Part shown: piece by piece, positions 1-11,480 of the stretch
How the letters are laid out: each line of letters starts with the position of its first letter
Numbering within the stretch: the first letter of the stretch is position 1
From: Mycoplasmopsis anatis
GTDB taxonomy: Bacteria > Bacillota_I > Bacilli_A > Mycoplasmatales > Metamycoplasmataceae
Assembly: GCF_900660655.1 (NCBI RefSeq)
Contig: NZ_LR215035.1
Span: forward strand, 496,001-560,000
Reading direction: 5' to 3'
DNA length: 64,000 bases
Notes under the pieces: model-generated
Databases searched by the model: none
Told to the model about the DNA's origin: nothing
What the model saw: the letters and a program-made list of their open reading frames with translations, nothing else
Made by a program: the position numbers and the translations under genes

Positions 1-129
1 GTTTCTAAGTCTATTAATTCTAAATTAATTTACGAAATAGACTCTTTAATGTTTGATAACTATCATATTGAAAAATTGGGAATAAACTATATCTATTCAG
101 AAACTCCACTTAATACTCAGAAAAAATAA
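1..129 (+). CDS. C-terminal tail of an unidentified plus-strand protein (partial)
   Basis: The frame is open from the first base and ends at TAA (127-129), giving 42 residues that finish ...SETPLNTQKK. The start lies outside the window. A hairpin terminator shared with the convergent minus-strand gene follows directly, which supports a real gene end. The fragment has no recognisable domain, so no function is assigned. Confidence 0.5.
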   Translation, partial: VSKSINSKLIYEIDSLMFDNYHIEKLGINYIYSETPLNTQKK

Positions 130-170
130 AAGCCTAAGTTTTAATTACTTATGGCTTTTATTTTTTATAA
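129..170. terminator. Bidirectional intrinsic terminator between convergent genes
   Basis: The arms AAAAGCC-TAAGT and ACTTA-GGCTTTT form a stem flanked by A and T runs on both sides. It lies between the plus-strand gene ending at 129 and the minus-strand gene ending at 165, so it can serve both. Confidence 0.75.
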
Positions 171-1403
171 ACGATTAACTTCAATAATAGCAAATTTATT
201 ATTTTTGTTTTTTGTTTCAATAACCTTGAAAGTTGCTATATCTTCAAAAGTATATTTTAAATTTTTTATTAATCTTACCCTTTTTGAACGTTTTAACATC
301 CATTCAGATAAAGTCAGACTCAATTCATTTTCATCTAATTTTTCATCATTTAATTCAAGTTGCTTAAAAATATCTTTCATTAAAGCGTTTGATTTAACTC
401 TAGATTTTTCTAAACTGATTTCGTAGATATCTTCAACTTCATCAGTTTCGTCATAAATTTCTCCAACAAGTTCTTCAATAATATCTTCAATAGTGATGAT
501 ACCAATAACATCTGTTGAACTATTATTTTCCACTACAAAGGCCATTTGCGCCTTAGCGTATCTCATTTTTTCCAGAGCACTAGAAAGTATTGAATTAGCA
601 GAAATGTAAGGGACAGATTTGATAAAATCTATTACCTTACCTCTTTTTAGGTGATAAATATCTTTAAGAATGACTATACCTATAAGTGTTCCATCTTTAC
701 TTTCAACAGGCAATCTTGAGTAATTCGAATCCTTAAATACTTCTAAGGCTTCTTCTATTGTACTGTTATATTTTATTGTGACAACTTCTTTTAGTTTAAT
801 GTAATGTTGAGTTACTTTAATTGAATCTAAATCAAGGGCATTTTGTGCTAGTAAACTCTCACCTTTTTGCAAAACGCCCTCTTCTTTAGCTATATCAATC
901 ATTGTTTTTAGTTCATCTTCAGAGTTTGTTATATATACTTTTTTACCTAGTTTACTAATAGGATAGGCAATAATAAAGAAAATTCAATTAAAGAACTCAA
1001 TTAGTCATGCAAAATTTCTTAGGTAGAAAAATGGATTTGCTTTAGCAATCATCTTAGGCATTATCTCACCAACTATAACAATTATTGGAGTAACCACTAA
1101 AGTGGCTACAATTGCAACAAGACCTTGATCGTTTAATATAATTTGGCTAAGTAATAATGATGTCAATGTTGAAGAACTAATATTTACAATATTATTACCG
1201 ATTAACACTGTACTTAAAACTTGGTTATACTTCTTGAGATGTCTTTGAACAAGTTTAGCTCCAGGTTGTTTATTTTCTACCATTTGCATCACTTTAGCAG
1301 CTGAAATAGATGTATATGCTGTTTCAGCACCACTAAAAATACTACTTAATAAAAATAGTAAAATTAAAACCACTAATAAAATTATTTTGATATAACTAGG
1401 CAT
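165..1403 (-). CDS. CNNM/CBS-domain membrane protein (hemolysin C / CorC-like)
   Basis: This 412-residue protein becomes continuous when two TGA codons near 984-1007 are read as Trp. The N-terminal third is a DUF21/CNNM transmembrane domain: hydrophobic helices at about 7-29, 57-85 and 95-120, and a GEIMPK motif. Two CBS units follow; the second ends in EDIIEELVGEIYDE, typical of the family. A short C-terminal CorC/HlyC-type domain completes it. Family members are linked to divalent-cation (Mg2+) homeostasis; the hemolysin name is historical. GGAGG sits 5 bases before the ATG. It lies 69 bp downstream of dnaB and may be co-transcribed with it. Substrate is not provable from sequence. Confidence 0.88.
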
Positions 1404-1472
1404 TTAAAACCTCCATATCAAAATTAATTACTTTTTTATAAAAACTATGATAACAGGGGGATTCACCCATAA

Positions 1473-2903
1473 TTACTCCTTATTGTTTTCTGTTTTTATC
1501 ATATCACTAAAACGACTGATATTCATTTGAAATCTTAATTTTTTTGTGTCTGTAGCACCAGAACGATATTTACCTATAATAACATCAACAATCGATCCTG
1601 CTGCTTGTTCTTGCTCTTTTGTTAAAAAGCTAGGATTTTTTTTATTTTTATTATAATAATCGTCTCTATACAAGAAAAATATCATATCAGCATCTTGCTC
1701 AATCGCACCACTTTCACGTAAATCACTTAGTAATGGTCGCTTATCTTCTCTGTTTTCTACTGAACGAGAAAGTTGTGATAGTGCAATAACTGGCACGTTT
1801 AACTCACGTGCAAGTTGTTTGAGAGATCTTGAGATTTTAGCCACTTCATTTTGTCTATTATCTCTATTATTACCTTCAATTGATAAAAGTTGAAGGTAAT
1901 CGATTACAATTAAGTCTAATCCAATAGTTCTCTTTAGTTTACGAGTTTTTCACATTATTTCACCAAGTGCAGAAGATGTGGACTCATCAATATATAAAGG
2001 TAATGGATCGATTGTGGTATATTTGGCAGTAGAAATTGTATTTCATTCCTCAGATGTAATAAATTGAGGTTTTTTAAGTTTATTGCCATCTATTTCAGCT
2101 ATTGAAGCATAAATTCTTGACATTAATTGTAAATCTGACATTTCTAAACTGAAAAAAGCAACTTTTTTACCAACTCTAGCTGCATTAGTGGCAATATTTA
2201 GTGCAAATGCAGTTTTACCCATAGCTGGACGAGCTGCTATAATTATTAATTCCCCACCTTTAAATCCTTGAATGCTTTTATCCAATTCATTAAAACCAGT
2301 AGGAATCCCAAAAAGCTCATCAACATTAGCATTTCTTCTCTGATTTAAGTCCATGAAATACTCATCAGAAATTTCCTTAACCGATTTAAAATCGTTTATT
2401 CTAGCCACTTCGGATGCTTCAGAAATTTTCATCTCTAAAGTGGGAACAAAAACCTCCAGGTCTGTATTTAAGTCAGTTTTAACTTTATACAACATCATTT
2501 CAAGAGTATTTTCAACTTCTCGTAATGCACTTAAGCGATTTAGATGTTGAAAATATTGAATTCTGTTTTTTACCAAGGCTGCATTAATAACCAAATCATG
2601 AATATAATCAATGTTTATCTCACTATTTGAATGAGATAAATTCAAAATAAAGTTAACTAATTCTTGATACTCTAAAATATTTAATTCATGATTTGCATCA
2701 TAATAATTCATTAGTGCATTATAAATAAGTTTATTAGCATATTTGTAGAAGCATTTTTCACTCAAGAAATTTTGTGCTTCTTCAAAGTATTTTTTCTCCT
2801 TAGATACAAGCAACATTCCTAAAACTTTTTTCTCACTAAATTCATCGTAATGAATTGTTGTATTACTGTTCTGTGTTAGGTTATTATTAACACTTGATGA
2901 CAT
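1473..2903 (-). CDS. dnaB: Replicative DNA helicase DnaB
   Basis: A 476-residue hexameric replicative helicase that unwinds DNA at the fork. An N-terminal primase-interaction domain covers about 15-120 and the RecA-like motor the rest. Walker A is [13 protein letters not shown] near residues 222-235. Walker B is [13 protein letters not shown]. The later [10 protein letters not shown] and [13 protein letters not shown] motifs are typical of DnaB. Internal TGA codons (for example at 2043-2045 and in EIMWKTRK) encode Trp. It starts 3 bp after the rplI stop, inside the gdpP-rplI-dnaB cluster found in many Firmicutes and mycoplasmas. Confidence 0.97.
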
Positions 2904-2906
2904 TTG

Positions 2907-3365
2907 TTACTTTACTTCCTTGATTTTTATTTCAATATAAACTTTAGCAATAATATCATTGTAAACTTTAACTTTAATTTCATGTGTTCCATTAGAAACT
3001 AAATGAATCTTTTCAAGAGAATGTTTATCTAATTTAAAACCAAGATTTTTAAGGTCTTTTTCAATTTGTTTAGTTGAAATAGATCCGTGTACGTTTAAAT
3101 TAAAGTTAGCATCTATGTTAGCTTCGAGTTCATAAACTAATCTAACATTTTCTAATTCTTCTTTAACTCTAAGCGCTTCTTGTCTTGTTTCATGTTCTTT
3201 AGCACTTAGTTGGTCTAATTTTCTTTCTAATGTTCTTTTTGTTGCTTCATTAAAAGGTAAAGCTAATCCTTGACGAATTAAGAAGTTTTTTGCATATCCA
3301 TCAGATACTTCAATAACTGTATTTGCTTTACCATCTTTACAATCTTTAATTAATATCACTTTCAT
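2907..3365 (-). CDS. rplI: 50S ribosomal protein L9
   Basis: A 152-residue protein beginning MKVILIKDCKDGKANTVIEV, the usual L9 N-terminus. The GYAKNFLIRQGLA motif, the long connecting helix and the C-terminal domain follow. I chose the ATG at 3365 over an upstream in-frame start at 3404 because GGAGGTAAAAC precedes it and L9 begins with MKVI. The gene start overlaps the end of gdpP by 20 bp, implying translational coupling. Confidence 0.97.
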   Translation of the reverse strand: MKVILIKDCKDGKANTVIEVSDGYAKNFLIRQGLALPFNEATKRTLERKLDQLSAKEHETRQEALRVKEELENVRLVYELEANIDANFNLNVHGSISTKQIEKDLKNLGFKLDKHSLEKIHLVSNGTHEIKVKVYNDIIAKVYIEIKIKEVK

Positions 3366-5334
3366 TTGTTTTACCTCCAACAATCGCTTGAATAATATTA
3401 TCAATAAATACTTCTAGTGGTTCATCTGTTACTGCTGCGGCAGTTCCAAAATGACCCCCTCCACCGACGTCCTCGCAAATAATTTGAACATTTGTATTTA
3501 TTCCACGAGCACTAAGTTTGTATAAATTAGTGTTTTCTTGTTTAGCTACAACAAAACTTGCAACTCTCCCACTAATTTTTAAGATTTCATTACTTGCAAT
3601 ACTTATAATATCATTACTTACTTCAATATCTTTATATGCCAAGTAATAACCAGGTTTAACTTCCTGAATATTTTCAAGTAGTTCACTAACAATTTTATTT
3701 GTCTTTTCATCAATTTTTAATATTTCATTACTAATTGTTCCTTTAGCTCCTAAACTTTCTAAATAAGAAGCCGCACTAAAAGCTCTTGGTGTAATGGATT
3801 TAGTAAATTGAGCGGTATCTAAATATATTCCATTTAACAGCAACTGAGCGGTTAGTGAGTCAATAGTGTTATTTTCCTGAGTGAACATTATTACCTCACT
3901 AACAATTTCTGATGCACTTGAAGCATTTGGATCAATATAACGATTTTCTCTTAAACAGAAGTCAACACTTGGGCCTACTCTGTGGTGGTCAAAAATAAAA
4001 ATATTATCAATCTTAGCATTTACAATAGCATCTGGGTTATCTGTTCTATTTAAAACTGAATTATCAACCAAAATAACAACCGTTGATGAATTCGTTAAAG
4101 AGTTTGCTTCAGAAGGTTTTATAAATATATCTTCGTCTTTTAAGTTGTGTTTCTTAATAACTTTTAATGCTGTCGAATCAAAAGTTGTATTACAAATATA
4201 TGCTTGCTTACCAAAATTTCTAGCTAATTTATAAATACCATATGCACTTCCAATTGCATCTAAATCAGCAAATTTGTGGCCATATATAATTACGTTTTTA
4301 ATACTTTTTGATTTTAGTTTTTGTTCAAGTTTGTTTGCTATTAATTTAATATTTGTCCTACTATTATCAGGTAAAATTTCACTACTTGAACCATAATATA
4401 CAGGTGTTGACACATTAGAGAAAATAGTTACTTGATCACCACCACGATTTTTTGATTGTAGTAAAGCTTTTTTAGCTTGCTCAATTTTTGTATCAAGACT
4501 TGGTCAACCTTTAGCAAACCCCACAGATACACTAATACGTTCAGAAACTCCAATGTCAGAATAATTCTTAAAGGTTAGAAAATTAGCAAATGATTCTTTT
4601 TCTAACATATCTAGTGTTTTCTCATTACAAATAATGACAAATTTTCCATTTGTGTACTGTCTATAAATAAAATTGTATTCATTGTTTTTGACATACTTTT
4701 CAAAATTATCTACTATTGATTTATTTATATTGAATAGTTGTTCCTCACTTAAAATAGATTGGTAAAGTTGATAGTTGTCAATTTCAATTTCACCTAGAAC
4801 AATTTTTTGATCTTTAAATTCACGAACAATATTAACTTCATTTGTAATATCTTTAATTGAAATTATATTTTTTAATGATCAAACTTTAACCTCATACTCA
4901 AAATTATTGTGAGAAATATTAAATGTATTTATTCTAGGGAACTCTTTTGATTTATTATAGTATTTTGTAAAGAAATCCTTTAATGATAAACCAATGACAT
5001 TTCTATCGAATCTATTTTTGATAAAGGTACTTGCTCAAGTAATTCTTTCATCATTATTGTCGTAAATAATGATCCCAAAGTTATTGTTCGATATAATTTC
5101 GTCAATATATGAACTAAATGACTTTTTAACCAATTCACGACTTTTAATAAAATTAGAAATTGCGAAATATGAACTAAGAATGAATATAGTTAAAGCGAAT
5201 AGCAATGCAATAATCGCTATTCATTCCATCAATACACTATGATTGTTAATACCTAAAATAAGTGATACTATTACTAAAACTAGTGAAGCAACTGCAATAA
5301 TTATTCATAAATAAAACTGTTGTTTTTTATTCAT
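3346..5334 (-). CDS. gdpP: GdpP-like cyclic-di-AMP phosphodiesterase
   Basis: The 662-residue protein has the GdpP layout: two N-terminal membrane helices (about 8-28 and 33-58), a PAS-like region, a degenerate GGDEF domain (about 160-300), then DHH and DHHA1 domains. Visible catalytic motifs are HKFADLDAIGSAYG (near 353-366), FIFDHHRVG (near 450) and GGGGHFGTAAA near the C-terminus. The family hydrolyses the second messenger c-di-AMP to pApA, affecting potassium and osmotic control. GGAGAAAT precedes the ATG at 5334, and a TGN-extended -10 box lies about 30 bp upstream. It is the first gene of the operon with rplI and dnaB. Several Trp residues are coded by TGA. Confidence 0.93.
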
Positions 5335-5363
5335 ATTTCTCCATTATAATAAATATATTTATT

Positions 5364-5372
5364 ATTATACCA
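5364..5372 (-). promoter_or_regulatory. Extended -10 promoter for gdpP-rplI-dnaB
   Basis: On the minus strand TGG-TATAAT forms an extended -10 box about 30 bases before the gdpP ATG. No good -35 hexamer is seen at the normal spacing, as expected for extended -10 promoters. The IS30 copy 1 insertion lies about 45 bp upstream and leaves this box intact. Confidence 0.5.
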
Positions 5373-5417
5373 AATACTACACTTTTGAGTAGTTTGAAAG
5401 AGTCAAACAAATTAAAA

Positions 5418-6845
5418 TATAAAGTGGAAAAGTCATGCGACCATTATTTTTATTTAAAGAGCTTGAAGTACGATAGTGCTTCAATATTTATAATTATATT
5501 GCTTTTTTATATAAAAAAGCACACCAAAAGAATCGGTCATGACCGATTTTAAATTTTTTTCAATATTATTTTGAGATAAGTAATAAATATTCGTTAATTC
5601 TATTGATCATTATTTGAATTTGTTCATCCGAAAATTTATCCATCGAAATTCCTTTAGTAATATATCTTCTGATATGTCTATGAATATTTTCGATTGAACC
5701 TTTTTGATATGAACAATATGCATCGCATTTGTATAAATTATTTTGATTAATAACTTCATGTAACAACACGTTCTCGGAGCCATTGTCTATTGTCAAAGTT
5801 TTGACTAGCAATGCATTATTTTTGATAATTTTGATCAGTGAGTTTTTTACTGCTAGTGAAGTCTTTAAGGATTTAACTGAATAAAGTTTTCTAGATTTTC
5901 TATCTAAAACAGTAACTAAGCAATATTTATCTTCGCGCTTACCAATAACTGTGTCAAGTTCATAATGTCCTTCAGTTGTTCTGTTGTTAGCTTCCTCAGG
6001 TCTTTGATGAATTCGGATTGCATTTTTAAGTGAACTTTTTTGAGTTTTAATAACTCTCTTTCGGTATTTTCCTACTGAAAGAAACTGCAAAATATCTATA
6101 GATAAGGAAAACTCATTTGACTTTAAACACTTATATACAGTACTTGTAGTGGGACAAGGACTATTAGGATAATGTTTTTTAAATTTATTAACAAGTGCCT
6201 TAGCAGAAACTTTTATAGCTCTTTTTGTAAAATCCTTACTAAAGCGATTTTCCCTAAAGTATTTAACTTCATTATTTCAAAATTTGACAAAACTTTTTCA
6301 TTTATCTTGAATAGTTTTGGAATGAAGTCTAGTTCTTTTTGATTTATAAAATATTAAATGTTCAGCTAATAAATTAAAATCTAAATAGTTAACATAGTTA
6401 ATATAATTGTCACAATTAGGACAAACTTTTTTAAATTTCTTAACAAAATCACCCTGATTTGTTGTAGAAATTTTCAACAGCCTTCTAATAGTTTTTGGTT
6501 GAAATCTTACAATTTTCGAAACTTGAGAAATAGTCTTATTTTCTTTAATTAATCTTAAACATTCATTGAAATGAAGAATACTCATTTGGTTTTCTTTTAA
6601 TAATCTCGTTTTTATGATTTTTGAATGCAATAGCCTAATTTCTTCGTCAGAATTCTTTATCAAATAATGATTGTTATGAAGATGTTTTTGTTTAGTTTTT
6701 ATGCATACAACTTCTTCTAAAGATTTTTTAATATTTGCTATAATCATATTGGGTCCTTTCTTATTTTTGCACTATTATTTTACTAAAAGACCCAATAAAT
6801 AAAAACAGTCATGCGATAATGGTCGCATGACTTTTCTATTTTACG
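5418..6845 (-). mobile_element. IS30-family insertion sequence, copy 1 (intact)
   Basis: A 1428-bp element bounded by imperfect inverted repeats; the left begins TATAAAGTGGAAAAG and the right, read inward, CGTAAAATAGAAAAG. Both share the core GAAAAGTCATGCGACCATTAT. A perfect 13-bp direct repeat, AAACAAATTAAAA, flanks it (5405-5417 and 6846-6858), marking a target duplication. Inside is one intact transposase gene. It sits between gdpP and the EIIA gene without breaking either. Two more copies occur in the window. Confidence 0.93.
5566..6747 (-). CDS. IS30-family transposase (copy 1, intact)
   Basis: The 393-residue enzyme catalyses cut/paste or circle-mediated transposition. An N-terminal helix-turn-helix region (NKTISQVSKIVRFQPKTIRR, near 72-91) binds the ends. 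The DDE catalytic domain shows D in YELDTVIGKR, D in TIDNGSEN and E in QKGSIENIHRHIRRY. A CxxC pair (CPNCDNY) lies near 110. TGA codons around 6298 encode Trp and the frame is unbroken to TAA. AAAGGA precedes the ATG. Confidence 0.95.
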
Positions 6846-6852
6846 AAACAAA

Positions 6853-6880
6853 TTAAAAATGTAAGCATAAGCTTACAATT
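6853..6880 (-). terminator. Intrinsic terminator after the EIIA gene
   Basis: The arms GTAAGC/GCTTAC form a short hairpin followed on the minus strand by ATTTTTAATTTG, directly at the stop codon of the EIIA gene. The stem is short, so termination may be weak. The IS30 target duplication overlaps its T-rich tail. Confidence 0.5.
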
Positions 6881-7337
6881 ATAATGGGAAATATTTAACT
6901 AATATTTCATAAGCTTGTTCTTGAGTTTTTGCATTCATTATTTCAGAGTGGAAATTATCATCTAAAGAATAATCTGCAATCACTTGTATAGAATCAAGTT
7001 GAATTTCACGGTCTTCTTTACTTAAAACTATAGTAAAAATTAAATTAACTTTTTTATTATCTTCAGCTTTTCAATCGATTCCATTTTTTAAAATAGCCAA
7101 AGAAATTGTTGGTTGAATAACAGTTGATGAAATACCATGTGGAATTGCAATTCCATCATTTAATGCTGTAGACATTAAATTTTCTCTATAATTCAATGCA
7201 TTAAGAAATCTTGTTTTATCTTCGATGAAATTTGCTTCATATAATTTCTTAGCAATCATTTCTAGTGCATCGTTGTGATCGTTTACATCTATGTTTATAA
7301 AAATTGATTTAGGATTTAAAAGTTCTTTAATAATCAT
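6879..7337 (-). CDS. PTS fructose/mannitol-type EIIA protein
   Basis: A 152-residue single-domain EIIA (PTS_EIIA_2 family). These proteins take phosphate from HPr and pass it to a sugar EIIB or act as regulators. The phosphorylated histidine is in the motif DGIAIPHG near residue 67, and the length fits a lone EIIA. No EIIB or EIIC is next to it, so it may serve a transporter encoded elsewhere or be a PtsN-like regulator. It starts 11 bp after degV and ends at a hairpin terminator. TGA near 7071 encodes Trp. Confidence 0.85.
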
Positions 7338-7348
7338 AAGAAATCTTT

Positions 7349-8197
7349 CTACTTTTTATTAAGTTTAGGCATAACTGAAATACTGAATGCTGATGGTCCA
7401 CAATGAATGGCTACAGCACCAGAAGTAGACTGAATTGAGTCTAAAACAATTCCAAATTCTTCAGCTACTTGACTTACTAATTCAACAACCTTATGATCAA
7501 GTCCTCTAATTAATCTAAAAGAAAAATCATTGATTTTTTCATTTCCACCAATTATCTTAACTAGTTTTTCAAAAGTTTTGCTTATTAATGAGCTAGTTGT
7601 TCTCTTTAGTGTTGATACAGTAACAGATTCTCTGTATTTAAGTAATGGAATCATCTGTATTTTTGTCATAATAAACTTTTTAGCTCCAGTTAATCTTCCA
7701 CCTTTGATAATATAATCAAGATTAACAGGTAAGATATATGTTTGAGATTTCTCATTTATTTCGTTAATTTCTTGAATTACTTTGTCAATATCTTGGTTCT
7801 TTTCAAAGCTTTTTTTAGCATATAGAGCAACATCAACAAATTGATCTCCACTGAAAAAATTACTTACTATATGAACATTTGTATATTCTTGAGCAATAGT
7901 TTTGCAATACCTAGCAGAACTACTTAAACTTTCATGAAGAATTAAAATAATGACTTCGTCAAAACTTTTGGCCATTCTTTCAATTTCTCCTTCAAGTAAA
8001 TCTAATCTTGGAAGAGAAGTTAAAACATTATTTGCTTTTTCAATTTTATCTAATAAAATTTCAGGTTCTTGAAGTCCATCTTGAAAAACTTCACCATCAA
8101 TTTCTGATTGAAGTGAAAGAAATCCAAAGCCATATGAATTAGCTTGTTCTTTAGTTAAAGAACTAAAAGAATCAATTATAAAACCTAATTTTTTCAT
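7349..8197 (-). CDS. DegV family fatty-acid-binding protein
   Basis: A 282-residue member of the DegV (FakB-like) family. The start MKKLGFIIDSFSSL contains the DS/S pair used to hold the fatty acid carboxylate in relatives. The GGRLTGAKKF motif near 160 is the hallmark of the family, and the C-terminal half ends in HCGPSAFSISV. Such proteins present fatty acids to a FakA kinase for lipid synthesis. I chose the ATG at 8197 because homology begins there; an upstream TTG at 8230 is less likely. No strong Shine-Dalgarno is visible. It is co-directional with the downstream EIIA gene (11-bp gap). Confidence 0.9.
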   Translation of the reverse strand: MKKLGFIIDSFSSLTKEQANSYGFGFLSLQSEIDGEVFQDGLQEPEILLDKIEKANNVLTSLPRLDLLEGEIERMAKSFDEVIILILHESLSSSARYCKTIAQEYTNVHIVSNFFSGDQFVDVALYAKKSFEKNQDIDKVIQEINEINEKSQTYILPVNLDYIIKGGRLTGAKKFIMTKIQMIPLLKYRESVTVSTLKRTTSSLISKTFEKLVKIIGGNEKINDFSFRLIRGLDHKVVELVSQVAEEFGIVLDSIQSTSGAVAIHCGPSAFSISVMPKLNKK

Positions 8198-8337
8198 ATA
8201 TTTATTATATTTATTTATATTTAAAAGCAAAATATTTTTTAATACTATATTTAATGTAAAAACAGAAAAAATAATTATCTTATTTGCAAGAATAAATTTA
8301 AGTAATTTAATGAATTTTTGCTCATTTTTTTGAAAAT

Positions 8338-8500
8338 TTATTTGTCCACATAATAATATTTATCATTAGCTCTCAAATGGTTTGCTAATTTAGTTTTAAT
8401 ATTTGGGTAGATTTCTTTTAAAGACATTAAATATCAATTGTTTTGTGTTAATTCACCATTATTAGCGATATTTGAATTAAAAACACTACCGTTAAGGTAG
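8338..8500 (-). pseudogene. C-terminal relic of a DUF31-type protein
   Basis: About 54 codons in one frame end at TAA (8338-8340). They include the stretch LTQNNWYLMSLKEIYPN, which matches the C-terminal tail of the DUF31 protein at 48802-50331 (NQKNWYLKSFSEIHPD). There is no start and no catalytic part. The 5' edge runs into the end of the neighbouring membrane-protein gene. It is most simply a leftover of a deleted DUF31 gene. Confidence 0.55.
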
Positions 8501-8509
8501 TGAGATATA

Positions 8510-8965
8510 TTATATAGAGAATGGTAAGGTTGAAAAAAAGATAATTAAATTTAGAATTATTGAAAATATAAATCCAAATGAAGTTCTTTGTGATTTTTTA
8601 ATTTCTTTTTCTTTTTCGATTTCTTTTTTATTTTCTAGCATTTTTTGATAAGCAATTTTTTCGCTTGTACTCATTTTTTTAAGTTGTTTTTTTTGTTTAT
8701 AGTCAATTCTATCTTGACGAGCTGCTTGATATCTTCTAAATGACGAACCCAGAAATCCTTTTGCAGCAACAATGCACAATAATCCAATTAATGCAGTAAT
8801 AAGGAAAATAATATTAAGCATTTGAATAACTTTTTGTTTACCAAATACAAGTGCATAAATTATTAACCCTATCGAAATAATTTCTACAATTGTAAAATGA
8901 ATATAAGTTCATTTATTTCTAATAGATTTAATTAAATAATCTTTTATTAAATAAATTACTTTCAT
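8510..8965 (-). CDS. Small membrane protein at the end of the opp1 operon
   Basis: A 151-residue protein beginning MKVIYLIKDYLIKSIRNKW (TGA as Trp). Three hydrophobic segments lie at about 22-42, 50-70 and 133-150, around a very basic, charged central region (about 78-125) rich in Lys, Gln and Glu. The ATG at 8965 sits one base after the oppF1 stop codon, so it is probably translated with oppF1. No family is recognised. The conserved placement could mean a role in the transporter, but this is inference. Confidence 0.65.
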
Positions 8966-8966
8966 A

Positions 8967-11480
8967 TTATTTTAATGTACTTGCTTTATAGTGTTCTTCA
9001 TTAATTCATTTTTCAAATTGTTGATCGGTTGAATAAATATAATGTTGATCTTCAACTTTGTGTAACGTAGGTATATTTGGGAACTGTTGTTCTTCTAAAT
9101 ACTTAAGTTCAAATGAGATATTTTGGAATTTTTCATTAGCATTTGAAATTTTAGGAATTGCTTTAAATAAATTATTTGTGTACGGATGAATAGGATTTTC
9201 ATAAATTTTTTCAGTTTTTCCTGATTCTACAATCTTACCTAAGTGCATTATTTGTACATTATCTGCTACATATTCGATCATACTTAAATCATGAGCGATA
9301 AAGATCATTGCAATGTTTTTATTTTTACATAAGTCTTTAAGTAGGTTAACAACTTGAGCTTGAATTGAAATATCTAACGAAGCAATAGGCTCATCAGCAA
9401 TAATAACTTTAGGTTCAGTAATTAATGCACGTGCAATTACAATACGTTGACGTTGTCCACCACTAAATTCATGTGGATAACGGTAAGCAAATTGTTTAAG
9501 AAGCCCAACACTTTCAAGTGATTTGTAGATTTTTTCTTTAATAAATAATTTCTTAATATCTTTTTTGAAAAAGTAATCTTTAATTTTAGAAGCTATTTTT
9601 CTGAAGAATACAACACTTATATTATTAAATTTATTATCAAGATCGTGAATTCCTAAAAGTTTATAGATGTTAAATAAATCTTTATCTAAATATTTCATCT
9701 CGATATCATATGCTTTAAGACCTTCAAGACGTTTTGAGACAGTGGCTTTATAAACATTTAATTCAACAACTAGTTTTTTAACTTCTTTTTTGCTATTTGC
9801 TTGTGATTTAATTTGTTGTTTAAAATTATGAACAAAAGAATCAAAAGCTTTTTCAAATAGTTTTAGTTGATTTTTGTATTCAACCTTAAGAGATAAATAT
9901 TTTTCTTTACCAACGCTGATTTCTTTGTTAATTTTGTCTAATCTTAGGTTAAATTCATGAATATATTTTTTTAATTCATCTTGGTGAATTGCTTCAGCTT
10001 TATCTAAATTCTTTTGGTAAACTATTAAATCCTCAGATGAGTATTTTGCTTTAGCTTTACCTGCAATTTTAGTTAGATCATTTTCTAATTGAATGATTTT
10101 GTGATTTAAGTTATTGATTTTATTATTAAAATCTAAAGCACGCTCTTTTGAAATGCTAATTCATTTATCTAAATTTAGATGACTTGAGGAAACGATGAAT
10201 TTAGATAAATTCAATTTAAAAGCATTTGTGAAAACTTTATTTGATTTAGCTAAATTACTTAATTTCTCATCTTTAGAAATCTCATCGTAAATGTTCTTTA
10301 TTTTTTCATTAATTTCCTTGAACATCTCTCTAGTTTCATTTATAGACAAGTAATATAAAGTGTTTTTTATATTTTTGCAATTAGAACTCTTGATATTGTT
10401 TTTCAATCTATAAATCGGACATAAAGGAGTGTTACTGAACAAGTTAAATTTTGAACTGATTTTGCTTTTAAGAATTTTTCTAATAACCTTATTAATTTCA
10501 CTAAGTTTTACTGAGTGAATATAAAATTCTTTATCAAAAGTATAGTTTGAATTATTGCTTTGGAACTTAGCTTCGTTGCTTAACTCATCTAAAAAGTTAT
10601 TAAATGAGTTTTGAGCTATTGACATAATTTCATACTGCTCGTTTCTTAGTTCTTTTAGTTGGTTTTTTAATTCTTTAATAGTTTTTTTAGTGTTTAACTC
10701 TTCTTCAGAAATTTTTGATAACACATAAGCTTCATTGTAAGCATTTTTAGCATTTTGTAAATCAACCTCATCAAAATCAAGTTCATTATTTCTGAAATTT
10801 TCTTTCTTTTGATTATAAATCAATAATAATTCATCATTAACTTTGTGTAAATTAGTGATTATTATTGAGTTAATTTTATTTCTCTCTTCAATAAAGCTAA
10901 AAAGATTATTGAAATTATCTTCAGCTGAAAGATTACTGTCATATTTATAATTATTCAACTTCTCATTTCATACTTGATGAAAAGGAACTAATTTAGCATT
11001 AGCTAATTGATATGATTTTAATACAAGATTTCTGGTTCTTTCAAGGAATGAATAGTGGAAATTATCCTTAATACTGTTTCAATCTTTAGAAAGATCTTTG
11101 ATTTCATCATTAATAATTCCATTTACAATAAGAGGTTCTTTAAGAATTGAGAATATTGTTTTTTGACCGTTTAATGATGCGTGTGGATCCTGGAAGATCA
11201 TTTGGATATTTTTACGCATCATTTTAGTTCTTTTACGGCTTATTTTTTTACCAGAGATAATTTTGTCATCAAGTGAAACATAACCGTTAAAATCATCATA
11301 AAGTCTTAATAATGAACGACCAACTGTTGTTTTACCACTACCTGATTCTCCAATTAATCCAACAACTTCACCTTCATGAACTTTGAAAGAAACACCATCA
11401 ACCGCACGGTTAATGTGGTTTTTGTTAATGAAATATTTTTTTAAGTTTTCTATTTCTAAAACTACTTTTTTATTATTCAT
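8967..11480 (-). CDS. oppF: Oligopeptide ABC transporter ATP-binding protein OppF1 with large insertion
   Basis: An 837-residue ATPase that powers peptide import with OppD1. Walker A GESGSGKTT is near residue 42 and the Q-loop IQMIFQDPHASLN near 95-107. The ABC signature FSGGQRQRIVIAR is near 671-684, Walker B VIIADEPIASLD ends near 703, and the His switch is in FIAHDLSM. Between Q-loop and signature lie roughly 550 extra residues, lysine/glutamate/asparagine-rich and predicted coiled coil; usual OppF is about 320 residues. Long OppF proteins occur in other mycoplasmas. The ATG overlaps the end of oppD1 by 8 bp. Confidence 0.92.
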
